A stretch of DNA of 64,000 bases from Pseudomonas sp. ADAK18 (GTDB lineage: Bacteria > Pseudomonadota > Gammaproteobacteria > Pseudomonadales > Pseudomonadaceae): contig NZ_CP052859.1 in assembly GCF_012935695.1 (NCBI RefSeq), positions 3,575,001 through 3,639,000 of the forward strand. Direction: 5' to 3'. The notes under the pieces were generated by a model. That model searched no databases. It was not told the origin of the DNA and saw only the letters and a program-made list of their open reading frames with translations. Of the stretch, positions 1 to 9,537 are shown piece after piece. A program made the translations under genes and the position numbers. Within the stretch, counting starts at the first letter, position 1; each line of letters opens with the position of its first letter.

Positions 1-1
1 A

Positions 2-433
2 GTGGAAGATCGGGTACACGGTCTGGAACTGGGAGCTGACGACTACCTGGTCAAGCCCTTCGCGTTTTCCGAACTGCTGGCCCGGGTGCGCAGCCTGTTG
101 CGCCGTGGCGGTAGCGCCCCTCAGGAAACCAGCCTGCAATTGGCCGACCTGAGCCTGGACCTGATTCGCCGGCGGGTGGAACGCAACGGCCAGCGCATCG
201 ACCTGACCGCCAAGGAATTTTCCCTGCTGGAAATGCTGCTACGGCGCCAGGGCGAGGTGCTGCCCAAATCGCTGATCGCTTCCCAGGTCTGGGACATGAA
301 TTTCGACAGCGACACCAACATCATCGAAGTAGCCATCCGCCGCCTGCGCCTGAAAGTCGATGACAACTTCCCCAACAAGCTGATTCATACCGTGCGTGGC
401 ATGGGTTACGTGCTTGAAGAGCGCTTCTGCTGA
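2..433 (+). CDS. Two-component response regulator, OmpR family (5'-truncated by window edge)
   Basis: DNA-binding response regulator that would act on promoters near heavy-metal or envelope-stress genes. The receiver domain is cut by the window edge: only its end is visible, with the conserved lysine in DYLVKPF at about visible residue 18. A winged-helix output domain follows (about residues 45-140), ending in the typical IRRLRLKVD and VRGMGYVLE strands. The first in-window GTG is not the true start; the gene begins upstream. It overlaps the following sensor kinase by one base (TGATG at 431-435), so the two are translationally coupled partners. The output domain resembles CopR/IrlR-type regulators, but the target cannot be read from this sequence. 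Confidence 0.9.
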   Translation: MEDRVHGLELGADDYLVKPFAFSELLARVRSLLRRGGSAPQETSLQLADLSLDLIRRRVERNGQRIDLTAKEFSLLEMLLRRQGEVLPKSLIASQVWDMNFDSDTNIIEVAIRRLRLKVDDNFPNKLIHTVRGMGYVLEERFC

Positions 434-1788
434 TGAGGCGAATATCCCTGGCCACCCGCTTGGCGTTGCTGTTTGCTGCCTGTACCGCCGTGGTCTCGTT
501 GCTGGCAGGTGTACTGTTCAATCGCGCCAGCGAAGCCCACTTCATCGAACTGGATCAACAATTGCTCGACGGCAAGGTGGTGGCGCTGCGCAGCGTCTTA
601 CAGGGTGCCGACACACTTTCGTTATTTGCCCAGCGTGAAGACCAACTACGCGAAGAACTCCGTCACCAGCCAGACCTGGCCTTGCGGATCAGCGCAGTGG
701 ACGGCCAGAGCTGGTTCGATGGGGCACCGGGCATCACCTTGCCTGCAAACGCCGGGCTGTACAGTCTGCAAAGCACCGGAACCGACTACCGCGTGTACAA
801 CGCACCTTTGGTAGCGGGCAAGCCAGATTCCCCGCAACTAAGCCTGATCCTGGACATCACCCACCACCAGCACTTCCTGGAGCGCATGCAGCGCCTGATC
901 TGGCTGACCGTCGGCCTCTCGGCCCTGGCGACTGCATTGCTCGGTGCCTGGGCGGCTCGCAGTGGGTTGCGACCATTGCGCCGTATGAGCGAGGTCGCCG
1001 CCGGCGTGTCCGCGCACTCCCTGACCCAGCGCCTGCCTCAGGAACAGATGCCCACGGAACTGGCAGAGCTGGCCCAAGCGTTCAATGCCATGCTCGGCCG
1101 GCTGGATGACGCCTTTCAACGTCTTTCAGCGTTTTCCGCCGACATTGCCCATGAACTGCGCACGCCCCTGTCGAACCTGCTGACCCATACACAAGTCATC
1201 CTCACCCAGCCCCGCCCTCTCGAGGATTACCGCGAAGCCTTGCACAGCAACCTGGAAGAGCTGCAATGGATGGCGCAACTGGTCAATGACATGTTGTACC
1301 TGGCCAAGGCCGACCACGGTTTGTTGATACCCAAGCGCGAGCCACTGGAGCTGTCCGATGAGGTGGATGCGTTGTTGGAGTTCTTTGCCCCGCTGGCAGA
1401 AGACGCCAAGGTGAACATGTCCCGGGAAGGCAGCGCCGGCACCCTTGGTGACCGCAGCATGCTGCGCCGGGCGCTTTCCAATCTGCTGGATAACGCGCTG
1501 CGCTTTACCCCGCAAGGTGGGGAAGTCAGCGTGAGGATTGCTGAAGAGACGCAAGGCGTGAGGCTGAGCGTGGAAAATACCGGGGAAGGTATTCCACAGG
1601 CATTACTGCCGAGGTTGTTTGACCGGTTCTACCGGGCGGATCCGGCGCGACATGAAGGTAGCAGCGAGCATGCGGGGCTGGGGTTGGCGATTACCCGCTC
1701 GATAGTGCGGGCTCATGGCGGGACGATTCGGTGTGAGTCGGGGGCGGGATGGACTAGGTTTGTGATTGAGTTGCCGCAGGGGTATTGA
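433..1788 (+). CDS. Heavy-metal-type sensor histidine kinase
   Basis: Membrane sensor kinase of 451 aa, partner of the upstream regulator. It has an N-terminal membrane segment (about residues 10-30), a periplasmic sensing region, and a second membrane segment (about 153-173) followed by a HAMP linker. The phospho-acceptor box SADIAHELRTPLSNL has its histidine at residue 240, and the ATPase domain shows the N box NLLDNALRF and the G box GEGIP. The start ATG overlaps the regulator's stop codon. Architecture and length fit the CopS/IrlS/CusS family (TIGR01386-like), which usually senses periplasmic metal ions. The ligand is an inference from the family. A REPIN follows directly after the stop. 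Confidence 0.88.
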   Translation: MRRISLATRLALLFAACTAVVSLLAGVLFNRASEAHFIELDQQLLDGKVVALRSVLQGADTLSLFAQREDQLREELRHQPDLALRISAVDGQSWFDGAPGITLPANAGLYSLQSTGTDYRVYNAPLVAGKPDSPQLSLILDITHHQHFLERMQRLIWLTVGLSALATALLGAWAARSGLRPLRRMSEVAAGVSAHSLTQRLPQEQMPTELAELAQAFNAMLGRLDDAFQRLSAFSADIAHELRTPLSNLLTHTQVILTQPRPLEDYREALHSNLEELQWMAQLVNDMLYLAKADHGLLIPKREPLELSDEVDALLEFFAPLAEDAKVNMSREGSAGTLGDRSMLRRALSNLLDNALRFTPQGGEVSVRIAEETQGVRLSVENTGEGIPQALLPRLFDRFYRADPARHEGSSEHAGLGLAITRSIVRAHGGTIRCESGAGWTRFVIELPQGY

Positions 1789-1806
1789 TGCAAGCTGTAC
1801 CGGCCT

Positions 1807-1892
1807 CTTCGCGAGCAAGCCCGCTCCCACATTTGACCGCGTTCGCCTTGAATGTACTCGGTCAAAATGTGGGAGCGGGCTTGCTCGCGAAG
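1807..1892. repeat. REPIN (paired inverted REP sequences, GCGAGCAAGCCCGCTCCCAC type)
   Basis: Two REP arms in inverted orientation flank about 25 bp. The left arm reads CTTCGCGAGCAAGCCCGCTC and its near-perfect complement ends at 1892. It lies between the convergent sensor-kinase and lolE 3' ends. The same REP type recurs at 19545, 32013 and 49799. The transcript would fold into a long hairpin. Confidence 0.9.
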
Positions 1893-1905
1893 GCGGTCTT
1901 AGGCT

Positions 1906-3150
1906 TTACGAATACCGAAGGGCATGCGCCGGCTCAATCTTCGCCGCCCGATACGCCGGATAAATCGTCGCCATAAAGCTCAACACAAACCCGGCCGTGC
2001 AAATCAGCAACACATCCCCGCCTTGCAGTTCCGAAGGCAGGTTGCTGACGAAATACACATCCGAACTGAAGATATGCTGCCCGGTGACGCGCTCCAGCCA
2101 GCCCACCAGCTCACTGACATTAAGTGCCGCAATCACACCAAGCACGCCGCCGATCAACGTACCGACAATCCCGATCACCGTGCCCTGGACGATGAAGATC
2201 GCCATGATCTGCCGTGGCGTAGCACCGATGGTACGCAGGATCGCGATGTCGGCGCCCTTGTCGTTCACTACCATAATCAAGGTGGCAATGATATTGAACG
2301 CGGCGACGGCGACGATCATCAGCAACAGCAGGCCGATCATGGTCTTTTCCATCTTCATCGCGCTGAACAGGCTGCCCTGGGTGTGGGTCCAGTCATCCGC
2401 CTTGTAGTCCGCGCCCAAACTGGCGGCGATATCCGCCGAGACTTTCGGCGCCGCATACAGGTCCTTCACCGCCAGGCGCACGCTTTGCACCTGGTTCGGC
2501 TGCCAGTGCTGCATCTCTGCGGCATCGGCGACGTTGATCAACGCCATGGAACCATCCAGCTCGGCACCTACCTTGAACACACCGACTACATTCAAGCGCT
2601 GCATACGCGGGGTGATGCCACCGGGGGCGCTGCTGACTTCCGGGACGATCAGGGTCAGCTTGTCACCGACATTCAGACGGAAACGTCGCGCAGTGATCTC
2701 ACCGACCACCACACCAAATTCGCCGGGTTTAAGGTCTTCAAGGCTGCCCTGGACAATGTGCTGGGCAACAATCGACACCTTGCCCTCCTGGGCTGGATCG
2801 ACACCGCTGATCTCGATCGGCTGCATCGCGCCCTTATAGGAGAACATGCCATCCATCTGGGTAAACGGCACGGCGGCGGTCACTTCCGGGTTTTTCAGCG
2901 CAGCGGCGGCCACCGGCTGCCAATCATTGATCGGATTGACGCCCACGATGGTGGCGTGCGGCACCATGCCGAGGATGCGTGAACTCATTTCCCGCTGGAA
3001 ACCGTTCATGACCGACAACACCACGATCATCGACAACACGCCCAGGGCGAGGCCGATCATCGAGGTCATCGAGATAAACGAAACAAAACGGTTGCGGCGC
3101 TTGGCGCGGGTATAGCGCGTGCCGATGAAAATCGATAACGGTCTGAACAT
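1906..3150 (-). CDS. lolE: Lipoprotein-releasing ABC transporter permease LolE
   Basis: Inner-membrane permease of the LolCDE complex, which extracts outer-membrane lipoproteins from the inner membrane and hands them to LolA. It is 414 aa, normal for the family. One membrane segment follows the N-terminal [11 protein letters not shown] motif (about residues 22-47), then a large periplasmic domain, then three C-terminal segments (FtsX-like fold) with LRTIGATPRQIM between them. It is paralogous to the permease at 3900-5150 and shares its N terminus. It is the last of three genes in the order lolC-lolD-lolE; the assignment as LolE rests on gene order. A terminator-like hairpin lies between lolD and this gene, and no strong ribosome-binding site is seen before the ATG. 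Confidence 0.88.
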   Translation of the reverse strand: MFRPLSIFIGTRYTRAKRRNRFVSFISMTSMIGLALGVLSMIVVLSVMNGFQREMSSRILGMVPHATIVGVNPINDWQPVAAAALKNPEVTAAVPFTQMDGMFSYKGAMQPIEISGVDPAQEGKVSIVAQHIVQGSLEDLKPGEFGVVVGEITARRFRLNVGDKLTLIVPEVSSAPGGITPRMQRLNVVGVFKVGAELDGSMALINVADAAEMQHWQPNQVQSVRLAVKDLYAAPKVSADIAASLGADYKADDWTHTQGSLFSAMKMEKTMIGLLLLMIVAVAAFNIIATLIMVVNDKGADIAILRTIGATPRQIMAIFIVQGTVIGIVGTLIGGVLGVIAALNVSELVGWLERVTGQHIFSSDVYFVSNLPSELQGGDVLLICTAGFVLSFMATIYPAYRAAKIEPAHALRYS

Positions 3151-3163
3151 TCGCGGGCACCGT

Positions 3164-3199
3164 TGAAAAAATAGAAAACCCGGTGCCAGGCGCCGGGCT
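3164..3199 (-). terminator. Intrinsic terminator or attenuator between lolD and lolE
   Basis: On the minus strand, about 12 nt after the lolD stop, an 8-bp GC-rich stem (arms 3190-3197 and 3179-3186, one G-T wobble) is followed by TTTTCTATTTTTT. This looks like a functional Rho-independent terminator inside the operon, upstream of the lolE ATG. Confidence 0.65.
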
Positions 3200-3208
3200 T
3201 GAAACGGG

Positions 3209-3892
3209 TCAGATGGCGACCAGATGACCTTCCTGCAGGTGCAACACGCGGTCCATCTGCCGCGCCATACTCATGTCATGGGTCACCACCAGGAACGCGG
3301 TACGCATCTGGGTGCTCAATTCCAGCATCAAGTCCTTGATGCCCTGGGCCGTGTGGGAGTCGAGGTTGCCAGTGGGCTCGTCGAGCATCACCAGGCCCGG
3401 ATTGTTGACCAGAGCCCGTGCAATCGCCACACGCTGGCGCTCGCCGCCGGACAATTCGGCCGGTTTGTGTTCCAGGCGATGGCCAAGGCCGACCCGCTCC
3501 AGCAGCGCCTTGGCCCGCTGACGAGCCTCCGGAATCGCCGTTTTGCCGATCAACAGCGGCATACAGACGTTTTCCAGGGCGGTGAACTCAGGCAACAGGT
3601 GGTGGAACTGGTACACAAAGCCCAACGACCGGTTGCGCAACTGGCCACGAGCCTTCTCACCCAGGGCCGACAACTCTTCACCGGCCAGCCAGACGCTGCC
3701 CTGGGACGGCGTATCAAGGCCGCCCAACAGGTTGAGCAAGGTACTTTTGCCGGAACCGGAACTGCCGACGATCGCCACGCGCTCGCCCGGGTGCAGTTCC
3801 AGCTGCAGGTTGGAGAGCACCACCACGGATTCCGGGCCTTCCTCGTAGGATTTGCCCAGGTCGCGGCAGCTCAGGATTGCTTTTTCACTCAT
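3209..3892 (-). CDS. lolD: Lipoprotein-releasing ABC transporter ATPase LolD
   Basis: ATPase that drives lipoprotein release by the LolCDE complex at the cytoplasmic face of the inner membrane. Visible motifs are Walker [10 protein letters not shown], the family-typical Q-loop [18 protein letters not shown], the signature [15 protein letters not shown] and Walker [12 protein letters not shown]. The chosen start gives MSEKAILSC (227 aa), the usual family length, 7 nt after the lolC stop. An ATG at 3907 would add five residues (MSESG) and overlap lolC by 8 nt; it remains possible because a weak AGG lies upstream of it. Confidence 0.92.
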   Translation of the reverse strand: MSEKAILSCRDLGKSYEEGPESVVVLSNLQLELHPGERVAIVGSSGSGKSTLLNLLGGLDTPSQGSVWLAGEELSALGEKARGQLRNRSLGFVYQFHHLLPEFTALENVCMPLLIGKTAIPEARQRAKALLERVGLGHRLEHKPAELSGGERQRVAIARALVNNPGLVMLDEPTGNLDSHTAQGIKDLMLELSTQMRTAFLVVTHDMSMARQMDRVLHLQEGHLVAI

Positions 3893-3899
3893 GCCCGAT

Positions 3900-5150
3900 T
3901 CACTCATAACGTAAAGCCTGCGCTGGCTGGGTACGTGCCGCGCGCCAGGCTGGATACAGGGTGGCAAGGAAACTCAGCACCAACGCGGCAGCGCCGACCA
4001 TCAACACGTCCTGGCTCTGCACCTGGGACGGCAAGTAGTCGATGAAGTAAACGTCGGAGTTAAGAAACTTGTGGCCGATCAGCGTTTCCAGGCCAGCGAT
4101 GGCAGCGCTGACGTTCAGCGCAGCAAGAATCCCCACCGCCGTGCCGATCAACGTGCCCACCACACCGATTACCGTGCCCTGGACCATAAAGATCGCCATG
4201 ATCTGCCCCGGCGTCGCGCCGAGGGTCCGCAGAATGGCGATGTCGCCCTTCTTATCGTTCACCACCATCACCAGGGTGGAGATGATGTTGAAGGCGGCGA
4301 CGGCGACGATCAGCAACAATAGCAGGCCGATCATGGCTTTTTCCATGCGGATCGCCTGATACAGGTTGCCGTGGGTACGGGTCCAGTCGCGGGCGTAGTA
4401 CTGGCTTTCACCCAAATGCTGGGCGATTTCCCACGAAGTACGCGGCGCGTCGAACAGGTCGTTGAACTTCAGGCGCAGGCCCTGCACCTGATCCGGCTTC
4501 CAGCGATGCAGGCGGGCCAGGTCGGTGAGGTTGGTCACGCCCAGGTAGCCGTCGATTTCACCGGCGCCAACGTGGAAGATGCCGACGACAGTGAAGCGCT
4601 TCATGCGCGGGAACATGCCGGCCGGAGTCACGGTGACTTCCGGCGCGACGAAGGTCAGCTTGTCGCCAATACCCACGCCGAGCTTGGCGGCGGCCTTGTC
4701 ACCGATAGCGATGCCAAAACTGCCGGGCGACAAATCGTCCAGTTTGCCCTGCTGCATGAAGTTATCGATGATCGAAACGTTGCGTTCCTGCACCGGATCG
4801 ATGCCATTGAGCAGGACTTTCTGCACCTTGCCATTGTTGGTCAGCAGGCCTTGCATCTGGGTAAAGGGCGCCACTGCCAGAACCTTGGGGTTCTCCTTGA
4901 CCTTGGCGGCCAGGCTTTGCCAGTCACTGATGGGCTCACCAGATTCGATGGTGGCGTGGGGCACCATGCCCAGCACGCGGGTGCGCATCTCATGATCGAA
5001 GCCATTCATCACCGAAAGCACCACGATCATCACGACTACGCCAAGGGCGAGCCCGATCATCGAGGTCAAGGAAATGAATGACACAAAATGATTGCGACGC
5101 TTTGCACGGGTATAACGCGTGCCGATAAATACGAAGAGAGGTCTGAACAT
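3900..5150 (-). CDS. lolC: Lipoprotein-releasing ABC transporter permease LolC
   Basis: First gene of the lolCDE operon: 416-aa inner-membrane permease with the LolC/E fold, one N-terminal membrane segment, a periplasmic MacB-like domain and three C-terminal membrane segments. The [19 protein letters not shown] coupling region is conserved. In E. coli LolC recruits LolA through its periplasmic domain; that division of labour is inferred here from position. It shares the N-terminal [13 protein letters not shown] with the downstream paralogue. The start at 5150 is the first ATG in frame with this motif; no good Shine-Dalgarno sequence is visible. Confidence 0.9.
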   Translation of the reverse strand: MFRPLFVFIGTRYTRAKRRNHFVSFISLTSMIGLALGVVVMIVVLSVMNGFDHEMRTRVLGMVPHATIESGEPISDWQSLAAKVKENPKVLAVAPFTQMQGLLTNNGKVQKVLLNGIDPVQERNVSIIDNFMQQGKLDDLSPGSFGIAIGDKAAAKLGVGIGDKLTFVAPEVTVTPAGMFPRMKRFTVVGIFHVGAGEIDGYLGVTNLTDLARLHRWKPDQVQGLRLKFNDLFDAPRTSWEIAQHLGESQYYARDWTRTHGNLYQAIRMEKAMIGLLLLLIVAVAAFNIISTLVMVVNDKKGDIAILRTLGATPGQIMAIFMVQGTVIGVVGTLIGTAVGILAALNVSAAIAGLETLIGHKFLNSDVYFIDYLPSQVQSQDVLMVGAAALVLSFLATLYPAWRAARTQPAQALRYE

Positions 5151-5244
5151 GTCGGGGCTTGTTCGGAGGAAAAGAAGACGTCCTTGTGGCGGGGTCAGGT
5201 AAGCAGCTTTACACTCAGACCATCACCGCTACCTTGGGTTCGCC

Positions 5245-5829
5245 ATGTCGACATTAGATGAAGAAGATCGCCGCGAATACTACCGTATCGAGGACATGAT
5301 CGCACTGGAAATTAGCCCTCTGTCCGGCCCGGAGGCAGCGAGCAAGGAAGTGTTACTGGATGATTCGCCGCTGTTCAATCTGCTCAGTGAACTGCACCTG
5401 AGCGAGTTTGAGTCCCAGCACCTGCTGCGCCAGATCGGCGAGCGGGACCGAACCCTGGCCGCCTTCCTCAAAGTGCAGAACAAGCGGATCGACCTGCTCA
5501 GCCAGATCATGGCGCAAAGCCTGCTGGGCGAGATTGGCACACCGCAACCGGTGATCATTTCCGAGGGCGGCATTGAGTTCCAACACCCTACTGCCCTGGC
5601 ACCCGACAGCCAGCTGGCGGTCAAGCTGGTGCTGATGCCCCAGGCGCTAGGCCTGCTGTTGCGCGCCAAGGTCACCCATTGCGACGCCAAGCGCGGCGGG
5701 TTTGAGATCGGCACCGAGTTCGAAGCCATGACCGACGCCCAGCGCCAGCTACTGGCGCGTTATATCCTGCAAAAGCAGGCCCAGGAGCGACGCCTGGCCC
5801 GGGAACAAAGCGACGCCCAAGACACCTGA
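5245..5829 (+). CDS. PilZ-domain protein, divergent from lolC
   Basis: 194-aa soluble protein, probably a cyclic-di-GMP receptor of the PilZ class. An RxxxR motif (REYYR, about residues 10-14) precedes a helical region, and the PilZ-like beta barrel follows in the second half (about 95-180). The second canonical c-di-GMP motif (D/N-x-S-x-x-G) is not intact: the equivalent stretch reads CDAKRGGFEIGTEF. Binding may therefore be altered or lost. It sits beside lolCDE as in other Pseudomonas (PA2989 position, from memory). The biological role is unknown. Confidence 0.75.
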   Translation: MSTLDEEDRREYYRIEDMIALEISPLSGPEAASKEVLLDDSPLFNLLSELHLSEFESQHLLRQIGERDRTLAAFLKVQNKRIDLLSQIMAQSLLGEIGTPQPVIISEGGIEFQHPTALAPDSQLAVKLVLMPQALGLLLRAKVTHCDAKRGGFEIGTEFEAMTDAQRQLLARYILQKQAQERRLAREQSDAQDT

Positions 5830-5895
5830 ATACGATCATTGAATGGCCCGTTGTGCCATCCATCCAGCCAGGACACCTGGCGTAAAGGAGCAACT

Positions 5896-6618
5896 GTGAC
5901 CCTGATTTATGGCCACCGCGGTGCCAAAGGCGAAGCACCGGAAAACACCCTGACCAGCTTCCAGGAATGCCTCAAGCACGGCGTTCGCCGCTGCGAACTG
6001 GATTTGCACCTGTCCATGGACGGCGAGCTGATGGTCATCCATGACCCTACCCTCAAGCGCACCGCCGACCGGCGCGGCAAGGTGGTCGAATACTCGGCAG
6101 CCGACCTGGTGAAGATGGACGCGCGCAAGGGCGGCCCGGGCTGGGTCAAGCCTTGCCCGATTCCACGCCTGGAAGAACTGTTCGAGCAATGCGACTTCGA
6201 TCATTGGCAACTGGAAGTCAAAAGTGCTTCGCGCACGCGGGCTGCGACTACGGTGTTGGCGATTCGGGAAATGGTCCAGCGGTTTGGTCTGATGGACAAG
6301 GTCACCGTGACCTCAAGCTCGCGGGAAGTGCTGAAAGCGGCCCTGGACCTGACGCCGGACCTGTCTCGGGGACTGGTGGCCGAATACGCCTGGCTCGACC
6401 CATTGAAGGTCGCGGCAAACTATGGCTGTGAGATTCTGGCGCTGAATTGGACGCTGTGCACCCCCGAGCGCCTGGCCAAAGCCCAGCGCCAAGGGCTGCA
6501 CGTGTCCGTGTGGACGGTCAACGAACCCGCGCTGATGCGCAGGCTCGCCGACTTCGGCGTAGATAGCCTGATTACAGACTTTCCCGGTTTGGCCACTGCC
6601 ACGCTCGGGAATTACTGA
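5896..6618 (+). CDS. Glycerophosphodiester phosphodiesterase (cytoplasmic UgpQ/GlpQ-like)
   Basis: Hydrolyses glycerophosphodiesters released from phospholipids to glycerol-3-phosphate and an alcohol. The N terminus IYGHRGAKGEAPENTLTSF carries the catalytic HRG and the E-N-T signature of GDPD enzymes, followed by ELDLHLSMDGELMVIHD with metal and catalytic residues. The C-terminal SVWTVNEP and GVDSLITDFP motifs complete the TIM barrel. The start is GTG at 5896, chosen because AAAGGAG lies 5 nt upstream and because it gives 240 aa, the usual cytoplasmic length, without a signal peptide. Convergent with sthA. Confidence 0.88.
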   Translation: MTLIYGHRGAKGEAPENTLTSFQECLKHGVRRCELDLHLSMDGELMVIHDPTLKRTADRRGKVVEYSAADLVKMDARKGGPGWVKPCPIPRLEELFEQCDFDHWQLEVKSASRTRAATTVLAIREMVQRFGLMDKVTVTSSSREVLKAALDLTPDLSRGLVAEYAWLDPLKVAANYGCEILALNWTLCTPERLAKAQRQGLHVSVWTVNEPALMRRLADFGVDSLITDFPGLATATLGNY

Positions 6619-6625
6619 AATCGGT

Positions 6626-6657
6626 CTCCCCGGCCGGCTCAGGCCACCGGCCGGAGC
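6626..6657. terminator. GC-rich hairpin between convergent genes
   Basis: CCGGCCGG (6630-6637) pairs with CCGGCCGG (6647-6654) between the convergent ends of the phosphodiesterase and sthA. There is no clear T run on either side, so it may act as a 3'-end stabiliser rather than a strong intrinsic terminator. Confidence 0.45.
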
Positions 6658-6660
6658 CGC

Positions 6661-8055
6661 TCAAAAAAGCCGGTTGAGGCCGTCGTAGGCCGCTACCCGA
6701 TAGGCTTCAGCCATGGTCGGGTAGTTGAACGTGGTGTTGACGAAATACTTGAGGGTATTTTGCTCGCCCGGCTGGTTCATGATGGCCTGGCCGATGTGCA
6801 CGATCTCCGAGGCCTGGTAGCCGAAGCAATGTACGCCAAGGACTTCCAGGGTCTCGCGGTGAAACAGAATCTTCAGCATGCCTTGCGGCTCACCGGCGAT
6901 CTGCGCACGCGCCATGCTCTTGAAGAACGCCTTGCCCACTTCGTAAGGCACCTTGGCCTTGGTCAGCTCGTGCTCGTTTTTGCCGATGGAGCTGATCTCG
7001 GGAATGGTGTAGATCCCGGTCGGCACATCGTTGACATAGCGCCAGCTGCCGTTGTCGACAATGCTGCCAGCAGCCGAACGGCCCTGGTCGTGGGCGGCAC
7101 TGGCCAGGCTCGGCCAGCCGATCACGTCACCGGCACCGTAGATATTGGTCACGCAGGTGCGGTAGTTCTCGTCCACCTCGATCTGGCCACGGCTGTTGAC
7201 CTTGACCCCGATATTTTCCATACCCAGCTTGTCGGTGTTGCCGGTACGGCCGTTGCACCAGAGCAAGGCGTCGGCCTTGATCTTCTTGCCGGACTTGAGG
7301 TGCAGGATCACACCGTTGTCCAAGCCTTCAACGCGGTCGTATTCCTCGTTATGGCGCACGGTGATGTTGTTGTTGCTGAAGTGGTAGCTCAACGCCTGGG
7401 AAATTTCCGAGTCGAGGAAGCTCAGCAACTGGTCACGGTTATCCACCAGCTCCACCAACACACCCAGGCCGCTGAAGATCGAGGCGTATTCGCAGCCGAT
7501 CACACCGGCGCCATAGATAATCAGTTTGCGCGGGGTGTGGCCCAGGCTGAGGATGGTGTCGCTATCGTAGATACGCGGGTGGTGGAAATCGATATCGGCC
7601 GGGCGATACGGACGCGAGCCGGTGGCGATTATGATGTGCTTGGCCACCAGTTTCTCGACCACGCCGTTGGCGCAGACTACTTCGACGGTTTGCTCGTCGG
7701 CGAAGCTGCCGGTGCCGAAAAACAGGTCGACGCGGTTACGAGCGTAGTAGCCCGTACGCGAGGCAACCTGCTTGGAGATGACTTTCTCAGCGCTCTTGAG
7801 CACGTCCGGGAACGAAAACCAGCGCGGCTCACCAATGGCCCGAAACATCGGGTTGGTGTTGAACTGCATGATCTGGCGCACCGAGTGACGCAAGGCCTTG
7901 GACGGGATGGTACCCAGGTGGGTGCAGTTACCGCCGACCTGGCGACGGCTATCGACCATCGCCACCTTGCGCCCAGCTTTGGCGGCGTTCATCGCCGCAC
8001 CTTCTCCAGCCGGGCCGGAACCCAGCACCACTACGTCGTAGTTGTAGACAGCCAT
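6661..8055 (-). CDS. sthA: Soluble pyridine nucleotide transhydrogenase
   Basis: Cytoplasmic flavoprotein that moves reducing equivalents between NADPH and NAD+, balancing the large NADPH output of Pseudomonas central metabolism. 464 aa, normal for the family. The FAD-binding N terminus [16 protein letters not shown] is followed by [17 protein letters not shown]. Unlike lipoamide dehydrogenase and relatives it has only one of the two redox cysteines, as expected for SthA. The NAD(P)-binding motif [19 protein letters not shown] and a dimerisation domain follow. A strong GAGGAG ribosome-binding site precedes the ATG at 8055. Single-gene unit between phosphodiesterase and apbE. Confidence 0.96.
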
Positions 8056-8245
8056 GCGTACTCCTCAGAACAGGCCAAGGCGCACGGTTGGGCGCCTGGC
8101 TAAATCATGCCGCGGCCAGCGGTCATGAAGGATCAAATGGGCTCAGGTGTATGAACCGGGGCACAGTCTATATAAGCCTCAACGCCGCGCACATTAACCC
8201 TTGGTCGCGTCGTAGGCCAGTTTTGCCTTTACTGCATCGTGTTCG

Positions 8246-9259
8246 TTACGGCTTCACTGCCGTCAGTTGCTCGAACGCCTTGTTGCTCCGTGTGACGAAA
8301 CCAGTCCCTTCGCGCATCACAAAAAACGCTGCGACCTGGTGCTTTTCCGCGTACGCCCACCCTTGATCCGGGCCGAGGATCAGCAGCAAGGTCGACAATC
8401 CATCCGCCATCAACGCTGAAGGCTGCAACACCGTCACCGAGGCCAGTTGATGGGTGATCGGCGCGCCCGTCCGTGCATCGAGGGTGTGGGAATAACGCCG
8501 ACCATCCTGCTGGAAATAATTGCGATAGTCACCTGATGTAGACACACCGAAGCCATCGACGTTGATGACTCGTTCAGCCACCTGCTGATCGTCCCGAGGC
8601 TCTTCCAGGGCAATGCGCCAAGGCGTGCCATCGGGTTTGCGACCGACAGCCTTGAGTTCGCCGGTGGCTTCGGCCAGGTAACTGCGGATGCCCAAGCGAG
8701 TCAGTTGCTCGACGATCCGGTCAACGGCATAACCGGCAGCGATGCTGTTGAAGTCGACTTCCACCGCTGCGTCCTTGCACAACTGCTGGCCGTCAATGTG
8801 TAGATGAGCATGGCCGACACGCAGACGCACCTGCGCAAGCGTTGCCGCGTCCGGGACTTTTATCTCTCGGGCTTGCGGACCAAACCCCCAGAGATTCATC
8901 AGTGGCTCGACCGTCAGGTCGAATGCGCCATCGCTGGCCTGGGACAACTGCTCACCGGTGCGTACCAGGTGCAGGATCGGTTCCGGCATCGACTGGCAAC
9001 TGTTGGCAGGCAGGTCGTTGAAGCGCTCGATATCGGAATCACTGCGGTAGGTCGACATTTGCCGGTCGACCTCAGCGAGTATGCCCTCGACCTGACGCTG
9101 AACTTCATCCGGGCCAGGCACCTCAGCGGTGCGCACATATTTGATCGAATAGGTACTGCCCATGGTCGGGCCGCCGAAGCTTTCCAGGGTTTCACTGGCG
9201 CCACAGCCCGCAAGCATCGTCAACAGGCAAAGCACAACCACGTGTCGCAGGCCGACCAT
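8246..9259 (-). CDS. apbE: FAD:protein FMN transferase ApbE (lipoprotein)
   Basis: Covalently attaches FMN to threonine residues of target flavoproteins such as NqrB/NqrC, RnfG/RnfD or NosR. The start at 9259 gives MVGLRHVVVLCLLTMLAGC, a lipoprotein signal with lipobox LAGC, so the enzyme is anchored facing the periplasm; total 337 aa. ApbE motifs visible are GGPTMGSTYSIKY, DFNSIAAGYAVDRI and SGDYRNYF, with the Mg/FAD-binding threonine-aspartate region THQLASVTVLQPSALMADGL. Longer upstream in-frame starts lack the signal logic. In P. aeruginosa the equivalent gene ends the nqr operon; no nqr gene is present here, so its substrate must be encoded elsewhere. Confidence 0.88.
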   Translation of the reverse strand: MVGLRHVVVLCLLTMLAGCGASETLESFGGPTMGSTYSIKYVRTAEVPGPDEVQRQVEGILAEVDRQMSTYRSDSDIERFNDLPANSCQSMPEPILHLVRTGEQLSQASDGAFDLTVEPLMNLWGFGPQAREIKVPDAATLAQVRLRVGHAHLHIDGQQLCKDAAVEVDFNSIAAGYAVDRIVEQLTRLGIRSYLAEATGELKAVGRKPDGTPWRIALEEPRDDQQVAERVINVDGFGVSTSGDYRNYFQQDGRRYSHTLDARTGAPITHQLASVTVLQPSALMADGLSTLLLILGPDQGWAYAEKHQVAAFFVMREGTGFVTRSNKAFEQLTAVKP

Positions 9260-9537
9260 AGGCAACAAACCCTTATCGCTAAATTGACTTGGCCAGTAGA
9301 CAAGCACACCACCAAGGGCAGCCATTATGCGGCCTTTCATCGTGGCCGGCAGGCTCAAACTGGCGGATTTCACTCTCCTGCGGCAATTGGCCAGCTTGCC
9401 AACGGTTTTTGTTGCCTGTAGGGCCTGATACACATATCGTTACAAAACTGTTCAGCACAGCCTCGCGCCCAGACTTTGCAGCAAGGACGAGTTGTGATCA
9501 GGGATTTCTAATAAGATAGCCAAGATGAGTGAATGAC

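Noticed and set aside
1924..2982. Long plus-strand open frame opposite lolE (352 codons)
   Set aside because: It is antisense to a clear LolE gene, has histidine/glutamine/arginine-rich composition typical of the reverse strand of GC-rich genes, and shows no ribosome-binding site or domain.
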